NCBI GenBank assembly: GCA_034440575.1
Contig: JAOTOL010001644.1
Location: forward strand, 3,552,001 to 3,616,000
Source: Imbricaverruca yamaguchii
Lineage: Eukaryota; Arthropoda; Thecostraca; Neoverrucidae
Length of the DNA: 64,000 nt
Direction of reading: 5' to 3'
This document shows, in pieces, positions 13,249 through 23,535 of this stretch. The position numbers and the translations under genes were made by a program. The notes beneath the pieces are model-generated. The model was not told where the DNA came from, did not search any database, and saw only the letters and a list, made by a program, of their open reading frames with translations. Every line of letters begins with the position of its first letter. The first letter of the stretch is position 1.

Positions 13249-14205
13249 CTAGTTTCCCTGAAGGACATGCTCATATACTTTGCCTAACACATGGACCCCC
13301 TTCTCAGAAAAATGCAGGCCATCCTTATGATAGAGGTCCCACGATGCATAAAACCTGCTCCACTCGTCTACAAATGTAAAACCTAGCTCCTGGCAGAGCT
13401 TTCCTACCCTGGTGTTAGCTGCCAGTGCCCTAGAGCTCCACTCAGGGGAGGCTCTAGCCCTAGGCAAAATTCCTGTTACAAGCACTCTATTGGTACCCTT
13501 CAGGGTGGCCAGAAGGGCCCTGTACTCCCGCAGAAGCTCCTCGCTCCTAGTATGACCTATGTTATTTACCCCTACATGCACTATGACTGTGTTAAACTGG
13601 TGATCACTGGTGACCTGTGCCACCGCAGTTACCAGGTCCTTCACCTTGGCACCAGGCCTGGTGATGCACCTCCTGTCCCTCCTACCTTTACAAAATACCC
13701 GCTCTAAATGACGCACACGAGAGTCTCCTATGACCAGCACTGACTCCTTACTACTGCTATCCTGGGGGCAGTCATCTAATGCCTGGAACATATTTGCTGT
13801 TACTATGCCTGCCCGCTGGGCCGGTCGGCTACACTTCCTCCCGCTCCTACCGCCTGCCACCTGCCACTCACTGACCCTTTCCTTAGGTTCGCGTCTCCAA
13901 ATCCTCCACCCCCTGACCTCATGCCACTTCCCCTCCTGTGACCTACCAGAACTACCCCTCCTCTGTTCACTATTAACACTATTAACACTCCCCTCTTGAG
14001 AGATCCCAGCCACCTCCACAGTAGGGGAAACCTCAGCTACCTGGTGGCCTGCGACCACCTGGGCATATGATGTCCCTGCTACGGATTGACCCCTTGTTGC
14101 TTTATCTTGCCTACCCTGTGCAACAAGGGCAGCCTTGAGGTTGGAAACCTCTGCCTTAAGGGTCCTAATTTCTTCCTCTAGTGCCTGCATCCTGGTCGAA
14201 ACCAT
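13249..14205 (-). CDS. LINE ORF1: coiled coil plus SGNH/GDSL esterase, 318 aa
   Basis: Intact ORF1 of the young LINE. Residues 1-30 form a short coiled coil (MQALEEEIRTLKAEVSNLK), probably for multimerisation. Residues 35-155 are polar and low-complexity. Residues 155-318 are an SGNH-hydrolase domain with block I GDSRVRH (about 160, nucleophile Ser), block III GVNNIG (about 212) and the C-terminal DGLHFSEKG, which supplies the catalytic Asp and His (about 294-298). Esterase-type ORF1 proteins are known from CR1/L2 elements, where they are thought to act in RNP assembly or on membranes; the substrate is unknown. The stop is TAG, followed by GAA and then the ORF2 ATG in the same frame. Confidence 0.92.
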   Translation of the reverse strand: MVSTRMQALEEEIRTLKAEVSNLKAALVAQGRQDKATRGQSVAGTSYAQVVAGHQVAEVSPTVEVAGISQEGSVNSVNSEQRRGSSGRSQEGKWHEVRGWRIWRREPKERVSEWQVAGGRSGRKCSRPAQRAGIVTANMFQALDDCPQDSSSKESVLVIGDSRVRHLERVFCKGRRDRRCITRPGAKVKDLVTAVAQVTSDHQFNTVIVHVGVNNIGHTRSEELLREYRALLATLKGTNRVLVTGILPRARASPEWSSRALAANTRVGKLCQELGFTFVDEWSRFYASWDLYHKDGLHFSEKGVHVLGKVYEHVLQGN

Positions 14206-14260
14206 CCTAAACGCTGCAGCTTATGCCTAGATTTAGATTCAAATTAACTTGCTAAATTAA

Positions 14261-14700
14261 CTTGCTAAACAACCGACAAAAAAGCTAACTATCATTCACT
14301 ATAAATCGCTACCTCCTATACTGTCAGTTAAATATCTGAGTGCCTCAAGAAAAGCAGAAACTATTAAACAATTGTTTGTTTTTTTTTTTTTTTTTTTCTT
14401 TTTAAATAAATTAAATAACTAAACAAGATGTCTAATCTAATTGTCTTCCACACAAGTAGACAACTATATAAATATCCCTTTGATATCACTTATGGCTAGA
14501 CAGAAAAATGAACTGTCACACAGCACTTATGAATACCCCCAACTTACTACTAATTAAACTATCTTAAACTTCAACACCAAACACACTTGCTAAACAACCG
14601 ACAAAAAAGCTAACTATCATTCACTATAAAGCGCTACCTCCTATACTGTCAGTTAAATATCTGAGTGCCTCAAGAAAAGCAGAAACTATTAAACAATTGT

Positions 14701-14732
<32 letters not shown>

Positions 14733-14912
14733 AATAAATTAAATAACTAAACAAGATGTCTAATCTAATTGTCTTCCTCACAAGTAGACAACTATATAAA
14801 TATCCCTTTGATATCACTTATGGCTAGACAGAAAAATGAACAGTCACACAGCACTTATGAATACCCCCAACTTACTACTAATTAAACTATCTTAAACTTC
14901 AACACCAAACAC
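14261..14912 (-). promoter_or_regulatory. Tandem 5'UTR monomers of the young LINE
   Basis: Two head-to-tail copies of a ~325-bp segment (14261-14585 and 14586-14912), differing at only a few bases and in a T-tract. Each holds an AT-rich stretch with TATATAAATATCCC. The old copy of the same family has just one (about 17146-17472). Tandem 5'UTR units act as promoters in rodent L1, so the same role is inferred here, not shown. Confidence 0.8.
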
Positions 14913-15260
14913 ACTATGCACACCAAAAATAAATAAAGTATGTTAGGATAGTATGAATGTTGTCTAATGTACTTATCAAATCTACACACTTGTAATATCT
15001 CCTACTACAGAAATCGAAGAGTCGAGAACACGCCGAAGCCAAAGATGGCGTCCTGCGGCGTCGCTAGGTTAATATAGTATAGTTTGCGTGCTACGAAAAT
15101 GCTTATAAGATAAAACCTAATGAAATATAATAAGAGAAGTAATTGCTAAGCACCTATCCACAGCTTAGACTAGAGTACTGCCCTGTTCTGCAGCGACTTA
15201 TCTGGAAACCTGGAGCTCGGGGGCGCGTCCTTCCACCTTGAGAGCTGGCGGCAAACTGAA

Positions 15261-16151
15261 TTTACCAAATTATCCTTAATAATTTCCCCTACATGTGCCT
15301 CGAATCTAACTATGTTATGGTCACTTCTTCCCAGAGTTTCTCCTACAGTCAAGTTTTGAACCAAGTCACTTATATCCGAGAATACAAGATCCAAGAATGA
15401 ACCATGCCTCGTAGGTTCCGATGCAAACTGGTGTAAGAACAGGTCCTCTTCAAGGCATTTCCTAAACATTTTGCATGATGGGAGCCAACACCAGCATTTT
15501 CATATCCTTTTAGATTAAAGTCACCAAGAATAAGGCACTTCCTCTGAAAGTTTCTACTGATTTCCTCACAAATCACCTTATCAAGCTCTAGTTGCTGAGA
15601 ATGTGCAGGGTTCCTGATCGGTAGAAATATCCTATCCTCAGTGTATTGCTGTTGCCTTTTCCCGCGGTGACATCAAGCCAAATGAACTCCACAGACACAT
15701 TTTTATCCCCACCTGCTACTTTTTGAGAACTGAATAAGCTATTCACATAGACCATTACACCACCCCCTTTCACTGCTGGACCCCTATTGCACGAAACAAA
15801 TATGGTATCGCTGGATCTCATAGTCCTGCAAGTTATCTCCAAAATACCCTTCACTGACCCATGCCTCGTTAGTGCAAACAAAATCTGGTTCCTCCTCAGC
15901 AACATAACATTTAAACTCATCAAATTTGGACCAGATACTCTGGGCATTAAACATCATACACTTAACAAATGCTCCATAACCACCTTTGTCTTTTTCATGC
16001 TGAGGAGTTCTTTTATCACTAGATGAACTATCACTCTGCCTCCTTGAACAACTGCTGTCCCTATTTGTTGACTTTGAGGGTATATTGCCTTGACTGACAC
16101 TATTGTAATATTCCTGAGTTGGCAATGCAATTTCATCCCTCCCCACCCCAT
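15261..16151 (-). pseudogene. Decayed LINE ORF2, endonuclease portion
   Basis: Homologous to residues 1-297 of the intact ORF2 (NAQSIWSKFDEF, GDFNLKGYENAG, SDHNIVRF are recognisable). The frame is broken by several small indels, so the segment reads in pieces at 15784-16146, 15588-15947, 15370-15576 and 15262-15469. It is truncated at its 3' side by the insertion of the young LINE. It cannot make endonuclease. Confidence 0.9.
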
Positions 16152-16154
16152 TTC

Positions 16155-17104
16155 CTAGTTTCCCTGAAGGACATGCTCATACACTTTGCCTAACACATGG
16201 ACCCCCTTCTCGGAGAAGTGCAGGCCATCCCTCTGATAGAGGTCCCACGATGCATAAAACCCGCACCACTCGTCTGCAAAGGTGAAACCTAACTCATGGC
16301 AGAGCTTACCTACCCTGGCATTGGCTGCCAGTGCCCTAGAGCTCCACTCAGTGGAGGCTCCAGCCCTAGGCAAAATTGCAGTTTCAATGACTCTCCTATT
16401 GTTACCCTTCAGGGTGGCCAGAAGGGCCCTGTAGTCCCGCAGCAGTTCCTCACTCCTAGCAGGACCTATGTTGTTTACCCCTACCTGTACTATCACTGTA
16501 CTAAACTGGTGATCACTGGTGACCTGTGCCACCGCTGGTACCAGGCCCTTCACCTTGGCACCAGGCCTGGTGATGCACCTCCTGTCCTTTCTACCTTTAC
16601 AGAATACCCGATCTAAATGTCGCACACGAGAGTCGCCTACGACCAGCACTGTCTTCTTCCTAATACTATCCTGGGGACAGTCCTCCAATGCCTGGAACCT
16701 ATTCGATGTTAATATGCCTTCCCGCTGGGCCGTTCGACTAGGCTTCCTCCCGCTCCAACCACCTGCCACCTGCCACTCACTGACCCTTTCCTTAGGCTCG
16801 CGTCTCCAAATCCCCCACCCCTGACCTCATGCCACTTCCCCTCCTGTGACCTACCAGAACTACCCCTCCTCTGTTCACTATTAACACTCCCCTCTCGAGA
16901 AATCCCAGCCACCTCCACAGTAGGGGAAACCTCAGCTACCTGGTGGTCTGCGACCACCTGGGCATATGATGTCCCTGCTACGGAGTGACCCCTTGTTCCT
17001 TTTTCTTGCCTACCATGTGCAACAAGGGCAGCCTTGAGCTTGGAAAGCTCTGCCTTAATGGTCCTAATCTCTTCCTCTAGTGCCTGCATCCTGATCGAAA
17101 CCAT
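16155..17104 (-). pseudogene. Decayed LINE ORF1 (SGNH esterase), single frameshift
   Basis: Homologous along its length to the intact ORF1: coiled-coil start (MQALEEEIRTIKAELSKLK), GDSRVRH, GVNNIG and DGLHFSEKG are all preserved. The frame breaks once near 16812-16820, where a C-run is one base shorter than in the young copy, splitting it into 131-aa and 204-aa frames. The stop-TAG, GAA, ATG junction to ORF2 is conserved at 16149-16157. Confidence 0.9.
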
Positions 17105-17469
17105 CCTACAGGCTGCAGCTTATGCCTAGATTTAGATTAAAATGAACTCGCTAAACAACCGACAAAAAAGCCAACTATTATTCACTATAAATCGCTACCT
17201 CCTATACTGTAAGTTAATGATCTAGGTACCTCAAGAATGCCAACACACTAAGGAGAAGCTATTAAATAATTGTTTTTTGTTGCTGTTGTTCTTTAATAAA
17301 TTAAATGTCTAATCTAATTGTCTTCTAGACAAGTAGATAACTATATGAATATCCCTTTTGATATCACTTATGGCTAGGCAGAAAAATGAACAGTCACACA
17401 GCACTTATGAATACGACCAACTTAGTACAAATTAAACTCAATTTTAAACTTAAACACCAAACACACTAT

Positions 17470-17608
17470 TTAAAAAAAAAAAATTCCATCCGAATTGTTG
17501 CTGGGGTGGCTTGAGGAGCCAGGGTTCTATTGCTAAGCAGAGCTTGTTGCGTGAACCCTGGCCCCACCACCCGATCCATGAGCTCCAGTTCAACGGCAGA
17601 ACACTATG
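17470..17608. mobile_element. Short SINE/MITE-like insertion in the old LINE 5'UTR
   Basis: About 125 bp absent from the matching place in the young LINE. It is flanked by ACACTAT on both sides (left 17469-17475, right near 17602-17608), a plausible target duplication. It begins with a T3A11 tract and holds a hairpin, CCAGGGTTC ... GAACCCTGG, at about 17519-17567. No transposase is present. The family is not recognised, and only one copy is visible here. Confidence 0.65.
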
Positions 17609-18094
17609 CACCACAAAACTAAATAAAGTATGTTAGGAATGTATTAGTGGTTTCTAATGTACTTATGATATTTACACACTTGTAATATCTCCAACTGAAA
17701 AAAAAACTAAATACTAAAATACTCTAAACATGAAGAAGCCCATATGCCTCTACAATCACCCGGTATATGAAAATATAACTAGTGTAATTGAAGCTAACTA
17801 TTTAAATCCTAACCTAAATTTTCACGCCAAAAAGACAAAAATTTTGTCCTCTATACTACAGAAATCGAAGCCATGAGGTAGCGCCTAAAAACAAGATGAC
17901 GCTCGGCAGCCTCGCTAGGTTGATATAGTATAATTTGCGTGCTACGAAAGTGCTTATCAGATGAAAAATAATGAAATATAATCACAGAAGTAATTGCTAA
18001 ACACCTATCCACAGCTTAGACTAGTGTACTGCCCTGTTCTTCAACGACTTATCTGGAAAGCTGGAGCTCCAAACTGACGTGCTTCCACCCTGAC

Positions 18095-18434
18095 ACATAC
18101 GCAGCCAATTGAAATACAGTATAGTACGTGACACCTACACAGCCAATACAGAATACAGTAAACAGTTTTCTGTACAATACGCCCAGTGTATATGTACATT
18201 CAGATAGCTGAAGCTTAGGCACAGAAAATTGACCACCACCGCCATAATAGTAGCACTATCCACTCCCCTGAGGAGGGAGGGCGAGTAGTGACCGAGCATC
18301 TCCTGTTCCGATGGGTCATATCCACCCACAGGCTAGCTACAACGAGAAGGAAGTCATATCTTTGAACTTGGAGACAATCTAGACGTATTTCCCTTTAGTC
18401 GACATGATAATGATAGCTCGTAGCAGAGTCGCGC

Positions 18435-18435
<1 letters not shown>
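18095..18435. other. Anonymous sequence, no gene recognised
   Basis: Unique-looking DNA after the old LINE. It contains one imperfect ~30-bp direct duplication (GACACATACGCAGCCAATT and GACACCTACACAGCCAAT) near 18091-18160. Confidence 0.45.
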
Positions 18436-18477
<42 letters not shown>

Positions 18478-18632
18478 GGAGAGAGAGAGGGAGAGTGAGT
18501 TAGTTATTAGGGTTTTAATGCGCATTGACTACTTTGGTCATGTAGCGCCCAGATAATGAGTGAGAGTGAGAGTGAGAGTGAGAATGAGAGTGATAGGGAG
18601 AGGGAGTGGGAAAGGGAGAGAAAGAGAGGACG
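18436..18632. repeat. GA-rich microsatellites
   Basis: (GA)n at about 18436-18500, then a GAGTGA hexamer array at about 18555-18595 and GAGAGG-rich sequence, separated by a short unique piece. Confidence 0.85.
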
Positions 18633-18639
18633 TTGGGGA

Positions 18640-19670
18640 CGGGGAACGTCGGACCTGGTTCATATTTTCCATGAAACAGTTCTGGCCTTCCCTTTTGGTC
18701 GTCATTTCTCTATTCCCCGCAAACACCACCGACGTTTACCCGGAATAAGAAATGCAAGCGCCGAAGCTGTCTGCCGCACCCTGCGGCTGCCTCCCGTTTG
18801 GAGAACCAGAACGCATGCTTTGCGGTCGATTGCTCATCGCCTCGGCCACGTCATCCATCCGTTGGTCCAGCACCCAGATCTGCAGTGTAGTCCCCGTCCG
18901 CGTTATCAGAGTTACACCGCCCAGCTGGCACAGTCAGCCTGCCACTGCGATTGGCATACCGGTGCCGCCTCGACACTGTGTTTGTTTTTGTTCGGCGGGA
19001 CGTCGCCTGACCAGATGTGCTTCGCTTCCCGCTGACGGGCCCGGGTGGACGCCAGGCACGGCCGCTGCTCTGTCTGGAGACGCCCCACAACGAGCGCCAG
19101 CCGACCGGCACTGTCCTGTCCGGCTGGGCGCCAGACAGTCACACTGTCCGACTGGCCTGGACCTGGACCCGCGGCAACCTTTTGCAGCAAAACAAGCCGC
19201 CGAAGTGGTCTAGTGTTGCAGTTGCCGGTGGTCGACGCTGAACATACGCATTCTACAATATTGTGCACCTGATCGTATCTGCATATTATTTATGTTTGAT
19301 TATGCTCGACATAACCGAACGTAGCTGTCTTGAACACAGGATTCCACCAGCTGAACCCGTAATCAGACGTGAACTCGCCTGGCGCCAAACAAGCACGTTG
19401 TGTTTGCCGCGCTGGTCCGACCACGAGCCAGAGGGCCTGGCGACCTCATCCAGTGTCTGCTGCCCAACCGGCCACGATGACCTGATGTCCTACCCATCGT
19501 TCATCCCCTGGTGACTCGTCGGGTGGCGACGTCATGCGGCGGATTGTGACGTCACATAATGGACAGCGAGTGGCGCCAGTGATGCATCATGCAGTCAGTC
19601 TGATGCAGAAAGTCAAAGGAGGAGATATGTCTGGCTAAACATGCAATGTGACTGCATTGGTGTGACCCAT
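18640..19670. other. GC-rich unannotated segment
   Basis: About 18740-19230 is GC-rich with frames open on both strands. A minus-strand frame near 18925-18748 (LQIWVLDQRMDDVAEAMS) looks protein-like but matches nothing I know. A perfect CRE-type palindrome TGACGTCA lies at 19547-19554. No gene is called. Confidence 0.3.
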
Positions 19671-19673
19671 GGC

Positions 19674-19797
19674 CGGCAGGAGCGGCAGCAGGAGCGGCAG
19701 CAGGAGCGGCAGCAGGAGCGGCGGCAGGAGCGGCGACAGGAGCGGCAGCAGGAGCGGCAGCAGGAGCGGCAGTAGGAGTGGCAGCAGTAGCCGCGGT
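19674..19797. repeat. 12-bp minisatellite (GGAGCGGCAGCA)
   Basis: About ten tandem copies of GGAGCGGCAGCA with GGC, GAC and TAG variants. Gly/Ser/Arg-rich and Cys/Arg-rich frames through it are artefacts. Confidence 0.93.
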
Positions 19798-20634
19798 TCT
19801 TGCCGCCGCTCGTGCCCCGCCCCTGTTCCTTCTTTATCCCTGATAGCAAGAGTAGATAACGTGGTTGACTTGCTTCACGAGTTTCTAGTTCAGTTGCCGA
19901 GGAGAGATGATGCTCTTTGAATTTATTAGTGAGGTTTGGCGAAAGCATTACATCCGGGGTCACTTTATTTCTGCAAGTATGTGTCAAGGCTCGTGCCTGC
20001 ATGACGTTCACGACAATGTGCCTATGATTGATGTTCATGGAGTTCCGACTGCACGGCATTCTTAACAGTTGCCCTCGCTCGTCAGGCGCCCCTATAGCGC
20101 CTTTTAACACCTTACCTGGCTCGTCCAGCGCCCATATAGACCCCTATGCTGGTATATACTATACACACTGGAGCAGACTCTCGCACTTTCGCCCATACAT
20201 GTAATGACAACATTTTTCGCCTTGAGTTATTAATGCATGCCTCGGTTCCCACGAAATCGTGGTTCATATTCATCCTACGTTCTGGCCAAGCATGCTAACT
20301 GAATTCTCGAGACTGTCATTAGTGATTCGTGTGACCATCGGTAAGAGCGTGATACTGATTGTCACCTGATGTGAAAAAGGCGCCTATTTCTTATTCGTTA
20401 AAAAGTCGGCAGTTTGACAATATCTAGATACCCGGGAAATGGCTTAAGCCGCAACCTGTTTTACGTGCTTTGTCAATGTGTATTTTATTTGTGTCGTGCT
20501 TTTGTCCTTGTCACTTGCGTGAATAACCGAAAACCAATTTGATGAATGGCTTTGGAATGCATCAATCATTAATTGGATCATCAGCATGTTAGAAAATCTT
20601 CATCATGTTGTTACCAGAATTAATTTCACTAACC

Positions 20635-20811
20635 TTATTTGCTGACTAATGGCGAATCCGCCACAGCATTAGTGTAGCGATCGAGGGCTGACTGCTGGTG
20701 GGAGAGGCCCATGGCGTGCCCGATCTCGTGCGTCGCCGTCTCAAGTTCGCGACAGTCGTTGCCGATGTTGAAAGGCTGCACGCTTGAGCTGCCTGAATCA
20801 CGAACGTACGA
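20635..20811 (-). CDS. Metzincin protease exon, astacin-like (single exon)
   Basis: The minus-strand frame contains HEIGHAMGLSHQQSALDRY. It holds the zinc-binding HExxHxxGxxH motif (His codons between 20730 and 20698; Glu is the catalytic base) plus the QSxxDR continuation typical of astacins. A Cys precedes it in GNDCRELETATHE, as in M12A proteases. The exon opens after a good acceptor (CGGCTTCTAG, ending at 20812) with SYVRDSGSSS, resembling the astacin SYVGR-G strand. The Glu that usually follows the third His is Gln here. The frame ends in TAA one base before a donor-like G|GTTAGT (20634-20629), so the exon may be broken. The Met-turn exon is not found. A matrixin is the alternative. It would be a secreted or membrane endopeptidase. 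Confidence 0.7.
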   Translation of the reverse strand, partial: SYVRDSGSSSVQPFNIGNDCRELETATHEIGHAMGLSHQQSALDRYTNAVADSPLVSK

Positions 20812-20904
20812 CTAGAAGCCGTTCGACCAGCAGCCGTTCGGCCGGCAGCCGTTCGACTTGATGAAGCCAGAAGTGGTTCTCGGACGAGCCCTCGGCCACA
20901 CAGC

Positions 20905-21125
20905 TGAGCGTGATGCAGGTGGCGCAACTGATGCTGGAGGGTGATGCAGGTGGCGCCATTCCATTACCGGAGTGTGATGCAGGTGGCGCCACTCTGGTGC
21001 TGGAAGGTTATGCAGGTGGCGCCACTGATGCTGGAGGCGATGCAGGTGGCGCCACCCTAGTGCTGGAGTATGATGCAGGTGGCGCCACTCTGGTGATGGA
21101 GGTGATACAGGTGGCGCCACCTAGT
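20905..21125. repeat. ~32-bp minisatellite (GATGCAGGTGGCGCCAC...)
   Basis: Seven imperfect units starting GATGCAGGTGGCGCCAC followed by TCTGGTGCTGGAG-like sequence, 28-32 bp each. It lies directly upstream (minus-strand sense) of the protease exon, so within its intron or 5' region. Confidence 0.88.
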
Positions 21126-21160
21126 GCCGAAAGGCAGTGCGGCCGACCAGCGCCGACACG

Positions 21161-21332
21161 CTGATGAGAAAATTAGCCCACGCTGCGTACAGATGGAGGA
21201 GGCTTGGTGGCCGGAGCGCTGATGACGAACTTCACCCGCGCCGTCTACAGATGGGAGGCCTGCTGGCCATGGCGCTGATGACGAACTTTACCCGCTCCGC
21301 CTACAGATGGGGAGGCCTGGCGGCCGTCGCGT
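21161..21332. repeat. ~57-bp tandem repeat, three copies
   Basis: Three units containing GCGCTGATGACGAACTT, CTACAGATGG and GGCCTGGCGGCC. The first is the most diverged. Confidence 0.75.
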
Positions 21333-21454
21333 TGCGTGTCCGTCAGCGCCATGTGCGACTCGGACAGCGGCAAGTCGCCGTCGGTCCTGACTGTCCTGAC
21401 TGCGGTGCACGTAGTGGTCGTGAAAGGACAGCTCCAGTCGTCGGTTGTCCTCCG

Positions 21455-22715
21455 GTTGATCAGTGACCCATTGTCTGTACTGGGGAGCAGGCAGCCTCAG
21501 CCTCAGCCGACCTCCTCCTGTGGGTCAGTGACCCATTGTCTGTACTGGGGAGCAGGCAGCCTCAGCCTCAGCCGACCTCCTCCGGTGGGTCAGTGACCCA
21601 TTGTCTGTACTGGGGAGCGGGTAACCTCAGTCTCAGCCGACCACCTCCGGTTGATCAGTGACCCATTGTCTGTACTGGGGAGCGGGTAACCTCAGTCTCA
21701 GCCGACCTCCTCCGGTGGGTCAGTGACCCATTGTCTGTACTGGGGAGCGGGTAACCTCAGTCTCAGCCGACCTCCTCCGGTGGGTCAGTGACCCATTGTC
21801 TGTACTGGGGAGCGGGTAACCTCAGTCTCAGCCGACCTCCTCCGGTGGGTCAGTGACTGAGTGTCTGTACTGGGGAGCGGGTAACCTCAGTCTCAGCCGA
21901 CCTCCTCCGGTTGATCAGTGACCCATTGTCTGTACTGGGGGCGGGTAACCTCAGTCTCAGCCGACCTCCTCCGGTGGGTCAGTGACCCATTGTCTGTACT
22001 GGGGAGCGGGTAACCTCAGTCTCAGCCGACCTCCTCCGGTGGGTCAGTGACCCATTGTCTGTACTGGGGAGCGGGCAGCCTCAGTCTCAGCCGACCTCCT
22101 CCGGTGGGTCAGTGACCCATTGTCTGTACTGGGGAGCGGGTAACCTCAGTCTCAGCCGACCTCCTCCGGTGGGTCAGTGACCCATTGTCTGTACTGGGGA
22201 GCGGGTAACCTCAGCCTCAGCCGACCTCCTCCTGTGGGTCAGTGACCCATTGTCTGTACTGGGGAGCAGGCAGCCTCAGCCTCAGCCGACCTCCTCCGGT
22301 GGGTCAGTGACCCATTATCTGTACTGGGGAGCAGGCAGACTCAGTCTCAGCCAACCTCCTCCGGTGGGCCAGTGACCCATTGTCTGCACTGGGGAGCGGG
22401 TAACCTCAGTCTCAGCCGACCTCCTCCGGTGGGCCAGTGACCCATTGTCTGCACTGGGGAGCGGGTAACCTCAGCCTCAGCCGACCTCCTCCGGTGGGTC
22501 AGTGACCCATTGTCTGTACTGGGGAGCGGGTAACCTCAGCCTCAGCCGACCTCCTCCGGTGGGCCAGTGACCCATTGTCTGTACTGGGGAGCGGGTAACC
22601 TCAGTCTCAGCCGACCTCCTCCGGTGGGTCAGTGACCCATTATCTGTACTGGGGAGCAGGCAGACTCAGTCTCAGCCAACCTCCTCCGGTGGGTCAGTGA
22701 GTGTCTGTACTGGAG
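21455..22715. repeat. ~65-bp minisatellite with embedded near-palindrome
   Basis: About 19 tandem copies of a 64-65-bp unit: CTCCTCCGGTGGGTCAGTGA, CCCATTGTCTGTACTGGGG, AGCGGGTAACCTCAGTCTCAG and CCGAC in order. The centre TGGGTCAGTGACCCA is an imperfect palindrome. Variants GCGGGTAACC/GCAGGCAGCC and GGGTCAG/GGGCCAG/TTGATCAG occur in runs, which suggests unit-block duplication. Confidence 0.95.
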
Positions 22716-23535
22716 CACGAGCAGCTCCAGCCGACGGCAGACCTCACACGATGGGTCAGTGACCGTGTGACCTGACACCAGCGCTAGTGTTGCTATTGTG
22801 TGCAGGGTGCCGGCAACGCGCCTGATACCGCCTGCAGCACTGTCACACTGCAATGGACGGCGCGTCCGCACGTTCGCCGCATCACTGCAGGAAAGTACGG
22901 CTTTCCGGCGGGAATTTGCCGACTAACTGCCAGTCAAGGAGAGCATTGGTGATGCATAGTTGCACCATTGTTTCGATGCAGACGCATAGTCAGCGTTCCG
23001 AGGTGGCCGCCCGATTGCTGTGCAGATTCCCAGCCATTCGCCTGTCACTGGCAGCGCACTGGCAGCGCACTGGCATCGCACTGGCATCGCACTGGCATGG
23101 TATGGTTCCATCCGCCTGGGAACATGCGCGTTCACCAATGGCGGGACATGACGTCACCAGTCAATTTCCGGCCGCTGAGCGCACTGAACGTGGTCTCAAA
23201 ATTAGCAGAACAGTTGGTATGACTGCAAATGTTAAATGATTTGACTACCAATTCAATTTTAACACAGCACAGTTTGCCGATCGTCTGGGGAGTCCCCGGC
23301 TGGACGGACGACACCAGTGGTACAATACCAGTGGTGGCACCAATGGTGATACCAGTGGTGCGATCCAATGTTGAGGAAGAGCTATTTTGAAGCAATTTAC
23401 ATGCAACGCCTATGGGTCAGTGTTAAAATCGTTCAAAGTTGGGGACCGTTGCCCTCTCAATTCTCCCGGTTTCCGCACCCCTGGAAACTACGTATCGCTT
23501 TGCAACACACTCGACCCCGGCACATCATCCGCACA
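22716..23535. other. Anonymous sequence with a short repeat patch
   Basis: No gene recognised. At 23048-23100 five copies of a ~12-bp CACTGGCATCG/CACTGGCAGCG repeat occur. A CRE-type palindrome TGACGTCA lies at 23149-23156. A degenerate CCAGTGGTG repeat lies near 23310-23360. Confidence 0.5.

Larger units (their letters stand above)
10131..15260 (-). mobile_element. Young full-length CR1/L2-type non-LTR retrotransposon
   Basis: A complete ~5.1-kb LINE read on the minus strand: 5' end near 15260, 5'UTR with two ~325-bp monomers (14261-14912), ORF1 (14205-13249), ORF2 (13245-10237), a short 3'UTR and a 3' tail of three TTTATGTC repeats at 10131-10158. Both ORFs are intact, so the copy may be recent or even active. 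It is inserted in an older copy of its own family; TTTA at 10127-10130 and 15261-15264 is a possible short target duplication. No poly(A) tail is present; an 8-bp 3' tandem repeat is typical of the CR1/L2 group. Confidence 0.93.
15261..18094 (-). mobile_element. Old CR1/L2-type LINE, 5' part (right half)
   Basis: Collinear with the young LINE from the endonuclease part of ORF2 through ORF1 and the 5'UTR, but diverged, with frameshifts. It keeps a single 5'UTR monomer and extra 5'UTR sequence at about 17700-17860 that is absent from the young copy. A ~125-bp SINE-like insertion interrupts the 5'UTR at 17476-17600. Its left edge (TTTACC) continues the fragment that ends at 10130. Confidence 0.92.

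Noticed and set aside
11293..14000. Plus-strand frames within the LINE
   Set aside because: Antisense shadows of the intact ORF1 and ORF2.
18745..18940. Minus-strand frame reading LQIWVLDQRMDDVAEAMS as a downstream exon of the protease
   Set aside because: The acceptor is weak, there is no recognised domain, and other frames are also open in this GC-rich stretch.
21455..22715. CRISPR array
   Set aside because: Units are contiguous tandem copies with no unique spacers, and the genome is eukaryotic. The same holds for every other array here.
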